Assembly (NCBI GenBank): GCA_018663165.1
Contig: JABJES010000255.1
Location: 1 to 21,269, forward strand
Origin: Rhodospirillaceae bacterium
GTDB taxonomy: Bacteria > Pseudomonadota > Alphaproteobacteria > UBA11136
DNA length: 21,269 nucleotides
Reading direction: 5' to 3'
The position numbers were made by a program, and so were the translations under genes. The notes beneath the pieces are model-generated. The model had not been told where the DNA came from, did no database searches, and worked only from the letters and a program-made list of their open reading frames with translations. Shown piece after piece: positions 7,995 to 15,038 of the stretch. The first letter of the stretch is position 1, and each line of letters begins with the position of its first letter.

Positions 7995-8097
7995 TGGCTG
8001 TCGTTGACTAATCGGTCGACGATGCCAAACGGGTTCCTCCCGGAACTCCCGGGTTTTCCGGAAACGCCGCGGTCCCGGCCCTGCGGCGGTTTTTTTT
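7995..8097 (+). ncRNA. Candidate ~100-nt structured RNA (small RNA or nrdJ leader)
   Basis: Directly after the candidate promoter lie three hairpins and a terminator. Hairpin 1 is TCGTTGAC/GTCGACGA (8001-8008 and 8015-8022, one G-U pair, loop TAATCG), extended by GGC/GCC at 7996-7998 and 8024-8026. Hairpin 2 is GGGTTCC/GGAACTC (8031-8037 and 8042-8048, one G-U pair) with loop TCCC. An alternative hairpin, CCGGAA/TTCCGG (8040-8045 and 8056-8061), shares the GGAA and so excludes hairpin 2. The terminator closes with a loop that also starts TCCC. Repeated C/U-rich UCCC loops resemble the anti-Shine-Dalgarno loops of known alphaproteobacterial small RNAs (AbcR, CcsR/cuckoo types), but I cannot claim homology. 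Because nrdJ lies 215 bases downstream, an attenuating leader is the alternative. Confidence 0.42.
8065..8097 (+). terminator. Intrinsic terminator upstream of nrdJ
   Basis: CGCCGC (8065-8070) pairs with GCGGCG (8083-8088), extended inward by one G-U and one G-C pair, leaving loop TCCCGGCC. One G and then eight T (8090-8097) follow. Structure and T-run are both strong. It would end the candidate RNA and also any read-through from plsC. Confidence 0.75.
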
Positions 8098-8152
8098 GGG
8101 CCTGTAAGCGCTTTTTATTCGTCGGTGTTATTCTGCGGTATTATTCCGGTTG

Positions 8153-8206
8153 TTTGTGCCGCCTCATTTTTGCGCCACCTCATTTGTGTCGCCCGATTTG
8201 TGTTAC
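8153..8206 (+). repeat. Degenerate 14-16-bp tandem repeat before nrdJ
   Basis: Three and a half imperfect units are visible: TTTGTGCCGCCTCAT (8153-8167), TTTTGCGCCACCTCAT (8168-8183), TTGTGTCGCCCGAT (8184-8197) and a partial TTGTGTTAC (8198-8206). The T-rich/GCC-rich alternation is clear but divergent. No function is assigned. Confidence 0.5.
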
Positions 8207-8311
8207 TCCCGGGGGGAATAGCGTATTAAGGCGACCGTTTGCGATGTGCCTAACAGGATGTTCCCACAGAATGTCCCCAAGGGAATATTTATTGAGAAGT
8301 TGGAGACGTTA

Positions 8312-10657
8312 ATGTCACGGGTTGCCCCGATTTCCCAGCAGATTTGGGACATGAAATATCGCTTTAAGACCCGCGACGGCGAGGCGGTGGATAAATCCGT
8401 CGAGGACAGTTGGCGTCGTGTCGCCCAGGCCCTTGCGGCAGTTGAGAAGACGCCCGAAGCCTGGGAAGAAAAATTCTATCAGGCCCTGGAAGATTACCGT
8501 TTTCTCCCCGCCGGTCGCATTCTGGCCGGTGCCGGAACCGGTCGTCAGGTTACTCTGTTCAATTGTTTCGTCATGGGCGATGTCGTTGATTCCCTGGAAG
8601 GTATTTTCGATAGCCTTAAAGAGGCGGCGCTGACCATGCAGCAGGGTGGTGGCATCGGCTATGACTTTTCCACCCTGCGTCCCAAGGGGGCGCTGGTAAA
8701 GGGCGTCGGGGCGGACGCTTCGGGACCGCTTTCCTTCATGGATGTCTGGGATTCCATGTGCCGCACCATCATGAGCGCGGGCTATCGGCGCGGCGCCATG
8801 ATGGCGACCCTGCGCTGTGACCACCCGGATATCGAAGCCTTCATCGAGGCCAAGCAGGAGCCCGGCCGCCTGCGCATGTTTAATCTCTCGGTTCTGGTCA
8901 CTGATGCCTTCATGCAGGCTGTGAAAGAGGATGCGGCCTGGGAGCTGGTTTTCGATGGGGCCTGCTGCAAGAGCCTGCCAGCGCGCCAGTTGTGGGAAAA
9001 GATTATGCGGGCGACCTACAGCTATGCCGAGCCGGGGGTGATCTTCATCGACCGGATCAATCGCCTTAACAATCTTTATTATTGCGAGGAAATTCACGCC
9101 ACCAACCCCTGCGGGGAACAGCCCCTGCCGCCCTATGGTGCCTGTCTTCTGGGGTCGATTAACCTGGCCAAGCTGGTCACCGCACCTTTTCAGACCGAGG
9201 CTGGGCTTGATGTGGCGGAGCTGGAAAGCCTGGTGGCGGTTGCTTTGCGTATGCTCGATAACGTTATTGATGTGTCGCAATTCCCTTTGCCCGAGCAGGA
9301 GCACGAGGCCAAATCGAAACGCCGGATCGGGCTTGGAATTACCGGGCTGGCCGATGCCCTGGCTATGTGCCGGGTGCGTTATGGCAGTGAAGAGGCGGTG
9401 CGGCTGACCAAAAGCTGGATGAAGGCGATCCGGCGGTCGGCCTATCTTGCCTCAAGTGATCTGGCAGCCGAAAAAGGGTCGTTTCCTCTTTTTGACGCGG
9501 AAAAACTCCTCGCTGGTGAAAATATTTCTGCTCTGGAAGACGATGTGCAGGCGGCGATTGCGGAAAAAGGCCTACGCAACGCTCTTCTAACTTCAATCGC
9601 GCCAACCGGCACCATCTCGCTTTATGCCGACAATGTTTCTTCCGGGATCGAGCCTGTTTTCTGTCAGACCTATACCCGTAATGTCCTGATGCCGGACGGT
9701 GTTCGCAAGACCGAGGACGTCTCGGGTTATGCCTTCCGTCTGTTCCGCCTTCTCCATGGCGAGACGGTGCCGCTGCCTGATTATTTCACCGACGCCCAGG
9801 CCTTGGCGCCGGCCGATCATCTGACCATGCAGGCGGCAGTTCAGAAATACGTCGATAGCTCGATCTCAAAAACCATCAATTGTCCCGAAGATATTTCCTT
9901 TGAGGCCTTTCGCGACATCTATATGCACAGCTACGATCTCGGCTGTAAGGGCTGCACCACCTATCGGCCCAACGACGTGACCGGCGCCGTGCTCGAAGTT
10001 AAAAAAGACGAGACGGCGGCAAACCAGCCCGAATTGCCCTTTGAGGCCGCAGAGCCCCGCGCCAGGGATGAATTTGAAGCCGGTGGCGTGGTCTATATCA
10101 CCCAGCCTCTTGAGCGCCCGGAGGAACTCCCCGGCAGTACCTACAAGCTGAAATGGCCGGATAGCGAACACGCCATCTATATTACCCTCAACGATATTAT
10201 CAAGGATGGCCGGCGACGGCCTTTCGAGATTTTTATGAATTCGAAGAACGTCGACAATTATGCCTGGACCGTGGGCTTGACGCGGATGATCAGTGCCGTT
10301 TTCCGTCGGGGTGGGGATGTCTCCTTCGTCGTCGAGGAACTGAAAGCCGTTTTCGATCCGCGCGGTGGCCAGTGGATGGGGCGCAAATACGTTCCCTCGC
10401 TTCTTGCCGCCATTGGCGATGTGATCGAATATCACATGAAGCAGATCGGTTTCCTTGCCACCGACGACGAGATCGGAGAAAACCGGAAGGAGCACGCCGG
10501 TTCAGTTGGCGGCGATTTTGACGAGACCGCCCATCAGAAGGTCGTCGGACTGCCTGAAATGGGCCTTCGCCAATGTCCCAAATGTGGCGAAGCTGGCCTG
10601 ATCCGTCAGGAGGGTTGTGACGTTTGCACCAGCTGTACCTATTCGAAATGTGGCTAG
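8312..10657 (+). CDS. nrdJ: Adenosylcobalamin-dependent ribonucleoside-diphosphate reductase (class II)
   Basis: Class II ribonucleotide reductase makes deoxyribonucleotides using adenosylcobalamin to generate a thiyl radical, with or without oxygen. The 781-residue chain matches the TIGR02504-type NrdJ rather than the ~1200-residue form. Landmarks are RILAGAGT and FNCFVMGD (Cys85, one of the redox pair); NPCGEQPLPPYGAC with Cys267 (radical Cys) and Glu269; SIAPTGTISLYADNVSSGIEP in the barrel; and GCKGCTTYRP. A Cys-rich C-terminus of zinc-ribbon type (C755, C758, C769, C772) ends in CTYSKCG, whose cysteines probably re-reduce the active site. Start is ATG 8312: GGAG lies 6 bases upstream and the protein then begins MSRVAPISQQIW. 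An in-frame GTG at 8246 would add 22 unlikely residues. The gene is monocistronic. Confidence 0.96.
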   Translation: MSRVAPISQQIWDMKYRFKTRDGEAVDKSVEDSWRRVAQALAAVEKTPEAWEEKFYQALEDYRFLPAGRILAGAGTGRQVTLFNCFVMGDVVDSLEGIFDSLKEAALTMQQGGGIGYDFSTLRPKGALVKGVGADASGPLSFMDVWDSMCRTIMSAGYRRGAMMATLRCDHPDIEAFIEAKQEPGRLRMFNLSVLVTDAFMQAVKEDAAWELVFDGACCKSLPARQLWEKIMRATYSYAEPGVIFIDRINRLNNLYYCEEIHATNPCGEQPLPPYGACLLGSINLAKLVTAPFQTEAGLDVAELESLVAVALRMLDNVIDVSQFPLPEQEHEAKSKRRIGLGITGLADALAMCRVRYGSEEAVRLTKSWMKAIRRSAYLASSDLAAEKGSFPLFDAEKLLAGENISALEDDVQAAIAEKGLRNALLTSIAPTGTISLYADNVSSGIEPVFCQTYTRNVLMPDGVRKTEDVSGYAFRLFRLLHGETVPLPDYFTDAQALAPADHLTMQAAVQKYVDSSISKTINCPEDISFEAFRDIYMHSYDLGCKGCTTYRPNDVTGAVLEVKKDETAANQPELPFEAAEPRARDEFEAGGVVYITQPLERPEELPGSTYKLKWPDSEHAIYITLNDIIKDGRRRPFEIFMNSKNVDNYAWTVGLTRMISAVFRRGGDVSFVVEELKAVFDPRGGQWMGRKYVPSLLAAIGDVIEYHMKQIGFLATDDEIGENRKEHAGSVGGDFDETAHQKVVGLPEMGLRQCPKCGEAGLIRQEGCDVCTSCTYSKCG

Positions 10658-10684
10658 GTCTTGGCTTGCGGGCCTTTGCTGCTT

Positions 10685-10724
10685 GTTGCCGCCTGTTGCC
10701 GCCTGTTGCCGCCTGTTGCCGCCT
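10685..10724 (+). repeat. Four perfect tandem copies of a 10-bp unit
   Basis: GTTGCCGCCT is repeated exactly four times head to tail, starting 27 bases after the nrdJ stop; GTG and a G-run follow. Ten bases is about one helical turn, so the copies lie on one face of the DNA. There is no coding frame of note through it. Perfect identity suggests recent expansion by slippage. Confidence 0.9.
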
Positions 10725-10763
10725 GTGGGGTATAGATAAGTTGAGTTGAAATAAATCCAGGGT

Positions 10764-10797
10764 ATGAAACGAAAAACTTGCCGTTTCATTCGTTTCG
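10764..10797. repeat. Inverted repeat with alternative arms before the DUF2125 gene
   Basis: ATGAAACG (10764-10771) and CGTTTCAT (10782-10789) form a perfect 8-bp inverted repeat with a 10-base spacer. The overlapping GAAACGAA (10766-10773) can instead pair with TTCGTTTC (10789-10796). No T-run follows, so it is not an obvious terminator. It may be an operator or an mRNA leader hairpin for the gene starting at 10867; this is unproven. Confidence 0.4.
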
Positions 10798-10866
10798 TCC
10801 GATTGTCACCACATATTTTTGGCAATCCCGGTCATTTCTCCGCTCATTCCCCATATTGTTAATTTC

Positions 10867-11955
10867 ATGAAGCGTCTCACCTCTCTTGTTTTTGGTCTCG
10901 TTATTGCGGCGGCTGTCCTGTCAGCAGGCTATAGCGCCTATTGGTATGTGAGCGCCGAGCAGATAAGGGGCGGCATCGCGGGCTGGGCTGATGACGTCCG
11001 TGGCCACGACACGGTGGTTGAATACCAGGATGTGCGGGTGAGTGGTTTTCCTTTCTGGCTCAATGTGATGGTTGATGGTCTCAGGGTGGAGACGGGGGAA
11101 GACGCGGACGGGGGCTATTGGGGATGGAGTGGAAGCTGGATCGGCTTTGACATCCGCCCTTGGAGTTTCAGCGAGATCAAGTTCCGCCTGCCCGGCACCT
11201 ATCAGGTGACCTATCCTGTCGGTATTTTCAGGCCGGATGGAAAAGAGAAGGCGGGGGCGCGCAGCCTGTTCGCCATTTCATCGAAAGCCGAGGGCTATAT
11301 CGGCTTGAAAGACGGCTTTCAACCCTGGGCGGCTTATGTCGATATCGGCAGTCTTGAAATTCTTGCCGAGGATATAGGCCCGGCCGGGGACAATCTGCTG
11401 GAGGCGGAAAGCGCCCGTATCAGTATTCGCACTTATTCCCCCGGCGAGCCAGCGCACCTTAACTCGACCCTTGATGTGGCGTTTTCCCTGGAAGGCCTGG
11501 TGCTGCCGGAAGATGAAGATTTGCCACTGGGCTCTCGTTTCGATCTGATCCAGGGGGAAGCCGCTCTGATGGGTGCTCTTGGGCCTGCTCCGGCGGCGGC
11601 GGCGGTCCAGGACTGGCGCGACGAGGGCGGCACCCTGGAAGTGTTGCGCCTTAACCTGCGTTGGGGTGATCTGGATGTTGAAGGCAAGGGAACCCTGGCC
11701 CTTGATGGTGAGATGCAGCCCATGGGGGCACTCACCACATCGATCCGGGGGTTCAAACCGGCCCTTGAGGCGCTGGCGGAAAAGGGCATCATCAAGGCTT
11801 CCCAGGCGACCACCGCCAAGGTCATTCTCGGTCTGCTCGCCAAGCGCGGAACGGACGGGCGCAAGACGCTTTCAGCGCCGTTGACGGTTCAGGAGCGTAA
11901 ATTGAATATCGGGCCGATCCACCTTCTGGATCTGCCGCCGATCACCTGGAAGTGA
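10867..11955 (+). CDS. DUF2125 domain protein, membrane-anchored or secreted
   Basis: A 362-residue protein resembling the alphaproteobacterial DUF2125 family, whose function is unknown. Residues 1-27 begin MKR and form a signal peptide or anchor (hydrophobic core about 6-25). The SGFPFWLNVMVDGLRVE stretch near residue 59 and the YWGWSGSWIGFDIRPWSFSEIKFRLPG region are characteristic. The rest is beta-rich, as in outer-membrane-assembly AsmA-like folds, though that comparison is only an impression. The ATG at 10867 directly precedes the signal-like segment; a TTG 16 codons upstream would bury it and is disfavoured. It converges on tyrA (64-bp gap), a neighbourhood I associate with this family. 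No clear promoter is recognised, but see the inverted repeat upstream. Confidence 0.75.
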   Translation: MKRLTSLVFGLVIAAAVLSAGYSAYWYVSAEQIRGGIAGWADDVRGHDTVVEYQDVRVSGFPFWLNVMVDGLRVETGEDADGGYWGWSGSWIGFDIRPWSFSEIKFRLPGTYQVTYPVGIFRPDGKEKAGARSLFAISSKAEGYIGLKDGFQPWAAYVDIGSLEILAEDIGPAGDNLLEAESARISIRTYSPGEPAHLNSTLDVAFSLEGLVLPEDEDLPLGSRFDLIQGEAALMGALGPAPAAAAVQDWRDEGGTLEVLRLNLRWGDLDVEGKGTLALDGEMQPMGALTTSIRGFKPALEALAEKGIIKASQATTAKVILGLLAKRGTDGRKTLSAPLTVQERKLNIGPIHLLDLPPITWK

Positions 11956-12014
11956 CGACAATAGCGCGGGCGGAAAAACCCAGCCGTCTGCATTGCCGTC
12001 TCTGTCTTATTATT

Positions 12015-12028
12015 CAGGCTTAAGCCTG
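12015..12028. repeat. 14-bp perfect palindrome over the tyrA stop codon
   Basis: CAGGCTTAAGCCTG reads the same on both strands and includes the tyrA stop (TAA on the minus strand, 12020-12022). As RNA it gives a 5-bp stem with a tetraloop. Neither strand has a T-run after it, so a role in termination is weak. Confidence 0.5.
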
Positions 12029-12892
12029 CTTGGCGTCGATAACGCCGCGACGGATTTCCCGTGTGCGGGCAAAGTGGTCTTCCAGAGTTTTGCCGTCGCC
12101 GTTGCGGATCGCTTTTTGCAGGGCGCTCAAATCTTCGGTGAAGCGGCCCAGCATGTCGAGAACGGCCTCACGATTATTAAGGAAAACATCTCGCCACATA
12201 ACCGGGTCGGAAGCGGCGATGCGGGTAAAATCACGGAATCCCCCGGCGGCAAACTTAAAGACTTCCGATTTGGTGTGGGCTTCGAGATCGGTCGCCGTGC
12301 CGACGATGGTATAGGCGATGAGATGGGGCAAATGCGAGGTAATGGCCAGCACCTTGTCGTGATGCTCGGCATCCATAATTTCGGTTTGCATGCCGATGCC
12401 GCGCCACATTTGGGTGACTTTTTCGATTGCCGTCGGATCACTTTCCGGTGGCGGCGTAAGGATGCACCAGCGGCCCTCGAAGAGTTCGGCAAAGCCGGCC
12501 TCAGGTCCGGAATGTTCGGTGCCGGCAATGGGATGGGCGGGGATGAAGTGAACGCCTGCGGGAAGTTCCGGGGCGACGGTATCGATCACCGCCTGCTTGA
12601 CCGAGCCGGCATCTGAAACGATAGCACCTGGTTTAAGGTGAGGGGCCATGGCCTTGGCCAGATCGCGAAAGGCCCCCACCGGGGCGGCGAGCATAATAAA
12701 ATCCGCATTGTTTACCGCCGCCGCGATATCGGTGGTGCCGCTGTCGAGAATGCCGAGCGCCAACGCCTTGTCGATGGTCTCTTGAGTCCGCGCGCAACCG
12801 ACCACATGGTTGGCCAGGCCATGGCGCTTGAGGGCGAGGGCGAGGGAGGCGCCGATAAGGCCGGTTCCGATAATGGCGACACGATCAAACAT
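12020..12892 (-). CDS. tyrA: Prephenate/arogenate (cyclohexadienyl) dehydrogenase
   Basis: TyrA oxidatively decarboxylates prephenate (or arogenate) to the tyrosine precursor with NAD(P)+. The 290-residue protein has an N-terminal Rossmann motif GTGLIG (9-14) and the catalytic segment HPIAGTEHSGPEAG containing the family's active-site His. The helical C-terminal half carries SHLPHLIAY and FRDFTRIAASDPVMW, both typical of the family. It lacks an ACT domain, so tyrosine feedback through such a domain is not expected. The start has AAGGAA about 10 bases upstream. It lies 47 bp after hisC and is the last gene of the chorismate mutase-hisC-tyrA operon. With an aminotransferase in the operon, either the prephenate or the arogenate route is possible; cofactor and substrate preference cannot be read directly. 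Confidence 0.94.
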   Translation of the reverse strand: MFDRVAIIGTGLIGASLALALKRHGLANHVVGCARTQETIDKALALGILDSGTTDIAAAVNNADFIMLAAPVGAFRDLAKAMAPHLKPGAIVSDAGSVKQAVIDTVAPELPAGVHFIPAHPIAGTEHSGPEAGFAELFEGRWCILTPPPESDPTAIEKVTQMWRGIGMQTEIMDAEHHDKVLAITSHLPHLIAYTIVGTATDLEAHTKSEVFKFAAGGFRDFTRIAASDPVMWRDVFLNNREAVLDMLGRFTEDLSALQKAIRNGDGKTLEDHFARTREIRRGVIDAKQA

Positions 12893-12939
12893 GAGAGCAC
12901 TATTCCTTGGCGGTTAAGTGAAAAATTTCATAAGAGTAC

Positions 12940-14034
12940 TTAGGCCGCAGACATAAAGCGGGTCAAGGCTTTGACCAGAGCTTGCATCTCTTCTTCGGTG
13001 CCAATCGAAATACGCAGGCAGTCGGCAAGGCCGTAATTGTCCACCCGCCGCACGATGATACCGTTTTGTTTAAGAAAGGCATCGGCTGCCGCCGCGCAAC
13101 GCGCTGGTTCAAGAGGGAATCCGACGAGGAGAAAGTTGGCAACGCTGGGGTGGACGGTGAGGCCGAGGCCGTTTAACTGGTCGGCGGTCCATTGGCGCCA
13201 GGTTTCATTATCGGCCCGCGCTCTGGCGGTAAAGGCGGAATCGCTTATTGCCGCGATCCCCGCCGCCTGGGCGGCGGCGCTGACGTTAAAGGGGCCGCGT
13301 GTCCGGTTGAGGACATCTATGACCCCTGCTGGTCCATAGGCCCAGCCCAGGCGCAAGGCGGAGAGGCCATGGATTTTCGAGAACGTCCGGGTCATCACCA
13401 CGTTGTTGCGGGTCGCCGCCAAACCGTCGCCAGCCGTGTAATCACCGGCGGTTACGTATTCGGCGTAGGCGGCGTCGATGACAAGCAGGGTGCGTTCGGG
13501 CAGGCCATTGGCGAGCCGTTCCATTTCATCGTTGTCGAGATAGCTGCCGGTGGGATTGTTGGGGTTGGCGATCAGCACGACACGGGTTTTCTCGCTCACA
13601 GCATTGAGAATAGCGTCGATATCGGTTTTGAGATTCTTTTCAGGCGCCTCTACCGGTGTTGCTCCGGCGGCGTAGGCGGCGATCGGGTAAACAAGAAAGC
13701 CGTGGCGGCTGTAGAGCACCTCATCGCCGGGGCCGGCATAGGCGGAAACCAGCAGCGAGATCAATTCGTCCGAGCCGTTACCGCAAATGATTTTTTCGGA
13801 TTCGATCCCGTATTCTCTGGCAATGGCATTGCGTAGCTCTGAGGCAGAGCTGTCGGGATAGCGATGCAGGTGATCGGCGACGTCGAGATAGGCTTCTTTT
13901 GCTGCCGGGCTGGGGCCCAGCGCTGATTCATTCGATGACAGTTTGATCACTTTGTCGATGTCCGGCAATTCCGATAAGCCACCGATATAGGGCGCAATGT
14001 CGAGGATTCCGGGCCGTGGCGGCGGGGTGCTCAT
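12940..14034 (-). CDS. hisC: Histidinol-phosphate/aromatic aminotransferase, HisC type
   Basis: A 364-residue class I/II PLP aminotransferase of the HisC family. HisC converts imidazole-acetol phosphate and glutamate to histidinol phosphate; family members in aromatic operons also transaminate prephenate, phenylpyruvate or hydroxyphenylpyruvate. Motifs are LSSNESALGPSP (32-43), RYPDSS, GNGSDELISLL (86-95), ANPNNPTGSY (157-165), DAAYAEY and the PLP lysine Lys220 in TRTFSKIHGLSALRLGW. The start is ATG 14034, overlapping the stop of the upstream chorismate mutase gene by four bases. A frame reaching 14202 merely runs through that gene. Position between chorismate mutase and tyrA suggests that aromatic amino acid transamination is at least part of its job. 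Confidence 0.92.
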   Translation of the reverse strand: MSTPPPRPGILDIAPYIGGLSELPDIDKVIKLSSNESALGPSPAAKEAYLDVADHLHRYPDSSASELRNAIAREYGIESEKIICGNGSDELISLLVSAYAGPGDEVLYSRHGFLVYPIAAYAAGATPVEAPEKNLKTDIDAILNAVSEKTRVVLIANPNNPTGSYLDNDEMERLANGLPERTLLVIDAAYAEYVTAGDYTAGDGLAATRNNVVMTRTFSKIHGLSALRLGWAYGPAGVIDVLNRTRGPFNVSAAAQAAGIAAISDSAFTARARADNETWRQWTADQLNGLGLTVHPSVANFLLVGFPLEPARCAAAADAFLKQNGIIVRRVDNYGLADCLRISIGTEEEMQALVKALTRFMSAA

Positions 14035-14936
14035 GTCAGGGCCTTTTCTTCTGAAGATGCGAGGTCTTCCAGTGTCAACGGATCGGCATAGCCGCCGACA
14101 TGAAGGACGCGGGTAATCGGCAGGTTGCCGATTTCGGAAAGCTGTGTGATGCGCTCGTCTTGCGGTGAGACGAACCCTGTTGTCTCGACCAGATATTGCC
14201 ATGATGAGGGTGTTCCGCCGCCGGGCGTAAAGGCGATGAAATCAGATCCGATGCCGACAGCCTCAAGGACGGTCTTCAAGCCGGTGCGGCTGATCTCGAC
14301 ATCGGTTTCGATGAAGATGATTGAGTGGTCACCGGCGGATTCTTCCTGTTCGATGGCGGCGACGGCAATGGCCTGGGTGGCATCGTTCCAGCCGCTTTCC
14401 GGTTTCGGCCCCGTGCCGGTAAAGGGCAGGCGGGCGATTACCCGCGGCGCGTTCGGCCCAATGCTTGTCATCATCGGCCACCAGGGGCCAGCCCTCTCAC
14501 CCGGCGGCCAGGGCACCACCCCGACGGTTGCCGAGCCGTCGGCCACCAGACGCAAGGCTTCTTCAACCGAGGGAACCGCAATCATTGGTGTGAAAGAACC
14601 AAAATGTTCCCGTGCCAGACTGCGGTAGGCTGGCGCCCCTTCGGGGGCAAAGACGGCAACGGAAAACGGTCCCTGAAGGCGGACCAGAGCAGACATCAGC
14701 TCACGCCAGATGCGCATCAGGACGTTCTTTGGAAAAATCCCTTCGTGGCGGGCGATCAGGCGGCGCAAAACTTGCGCCTCCCGGGCCGGTCGCAGATAGG
14801 CATTGCCGTCGCCACCCTTAAGCGCACGTATCTCCTCGACCAGAGCGGCGCGGCGCATGATCAGGTCGTGAATGCCATCATCGATCTTGTCGATGTCGCG
14901 GCGGAGGGAATCAAGGGATTTTCTGGATGAGGACAT
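14031..14936 (-). CDS. Chorismate mutase (AroQ type) fused to a degenerate prephenate dehydratase-like domain
   Basis: A 301-residue protein. Residues 8-90 are an all-helical AroQ chorismate mutase, which converts chorismate to prephenate. Active-site positions match those known in E. coli: Arg12, Arg29, Lys40, Arg52, Glu53, Ser82 and Gln88. Residues 92-300 look like the two-lobed prephenate dehydratase fold (AVFAPEGAPAYRSLAREHFG, then VEEALRLVADGSATVGVVPW). The essential Thr-Arg-Phe motif of dehydratases is not seen at the expected place, and the C-terminal part lacks a clear ACT signature. It is therefore probably a mutase whose second domain is regulatory or structural. It is first in the operon with hisC (4-bp overlap) and tyrA, so it supplies prephenate to them, and is divergent from metX. 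No clear ribosome-binding site precedes the ATG. Confidence 0.82.
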   Translation of the reverse strand: MSSSRKSLDSLRRDIDKIDDGIHDLIMRRAALVEEIRALKGGDGNAYLRPAREAQVLRRLIARHEGIFPKNVLMRIWRELMSALVRLQGPFSVAVFAPEGAPAYRSLAREHFGSFTPMIAVPSVEEALRLVADGSATVGVVPWPPGERAGPWWPMMTSIGPNAPRVIARLPFTGTGPKPESGWNDATQAIAVAAIEQEESAGDHSIIFIETDVEISRTGLKTVLEAVGIGSDFIAFTPGGGTPSSWQYLVETTGFVSPQDERITQLSEIGNLPITRVLHVGGYADPLTLEDLASSEEKALT

Positions 14937-15004
14937 GATGCGGAGGGGCCCGGGTCAAGGAAGGATAGTAGTAGTCTCTGGTGTTGCTAAAATCAAAGAA
15001 AACG

Positions 15005-15032
15005 TTGACACTAACAGCCCATACTTTACTAG
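15005..15032 (+). promoter_or_regulatory. Candidate sigma-70 promoter for metX
   Basis: A consensus -35 TTGACA (15005-15010) is followed after 16 bases by TACTAG (15027-15032; 3 of 6 consensus). The predicted start, about 15039, falls on the first base of a terminator-like hairpin, an odd arrangement. The divergent chorismate mutase operon may use TTGATT-N17-TACTAC on the minus strand (14996 down to 14968), which is weaker. Confidence 0.35.
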
Positions 15033-15038
15033 ATGTGT

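Larger units (their letters stand above)
7776..8311. other. Gene-free stretch between plsC and nrdJ
   Basis: I find no credible protein gene in these 536 bases; the frame from 7989 has no family resemblance and crosses a terminator. What can be seen, in order, is a short perfect hairpin TTGCCCC-AGG-GGGGCAA (7915-7931) with no T-run after it; a candidate promoter (7960-7988); three hairpins and an intrinsic terminator (7996-8097); a degenerate T/GCC-rich tandem repeat (8153-8206); and a good ribosome-binding site GGAG (8302-8305) for nrdJ. I looked for a cobalamin riboswitch (B12 box) and for NrdR boxes before nrdJ and recognise neither. Confidence 0.7.

Noticed and set aside
8246..8311. Longer nrdJ starting at GTG 8246
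   Set aside because: The added 22 residues do not resemble the family N-terminus, while ATG 8312 has GGAG at ideal spacing and gives the usual MSR-x-APISQQIW start.
7776..8311. Cobalamin riboswitch or NrdR box before nrdJ
   Set aside because: I looked for the B12-box and conserved core segments and for the NrdR palindrome; neither pattern is present, and B12-dependent enzymes are not the usual riboswitch targets.
7989..8312. 107-codon plus-strand frame upstream of nrdJ
   Set aside because: It reads through the intrinsic terminator and hairpins, has no ribosome-binding site or family motif, and is Cys/Arg/Leu-rich junk in appearance.
8315..9304. 329-codon open frame on the minus strand inside nrdJ
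   Set aside because: It is antisense to the highly conserved reductase, has no recognisable motif, and is a GC-rich codon shadow.
10685..10724. CRISPR array
   Set aside because: The repeats are 10 bp and directly abutting, with no spacers and no cas genes nearby.
10502..10825. Minus-strand frame across the 10-bp repeat
   Set aside because: Its Gly-Asn-Arg-Gln-Gln repeats are simply the translation of the tandem repeat, and half of it is antisense to nrdJ.
14035..14202. N-terminal extension of HisC by 56 codons
   Set aside because: The extension lies inside the chorismate mutase gene in another frame, is Arg-rich and unlike HisC; ATG 14034 with ATGA overlap is the natural start.
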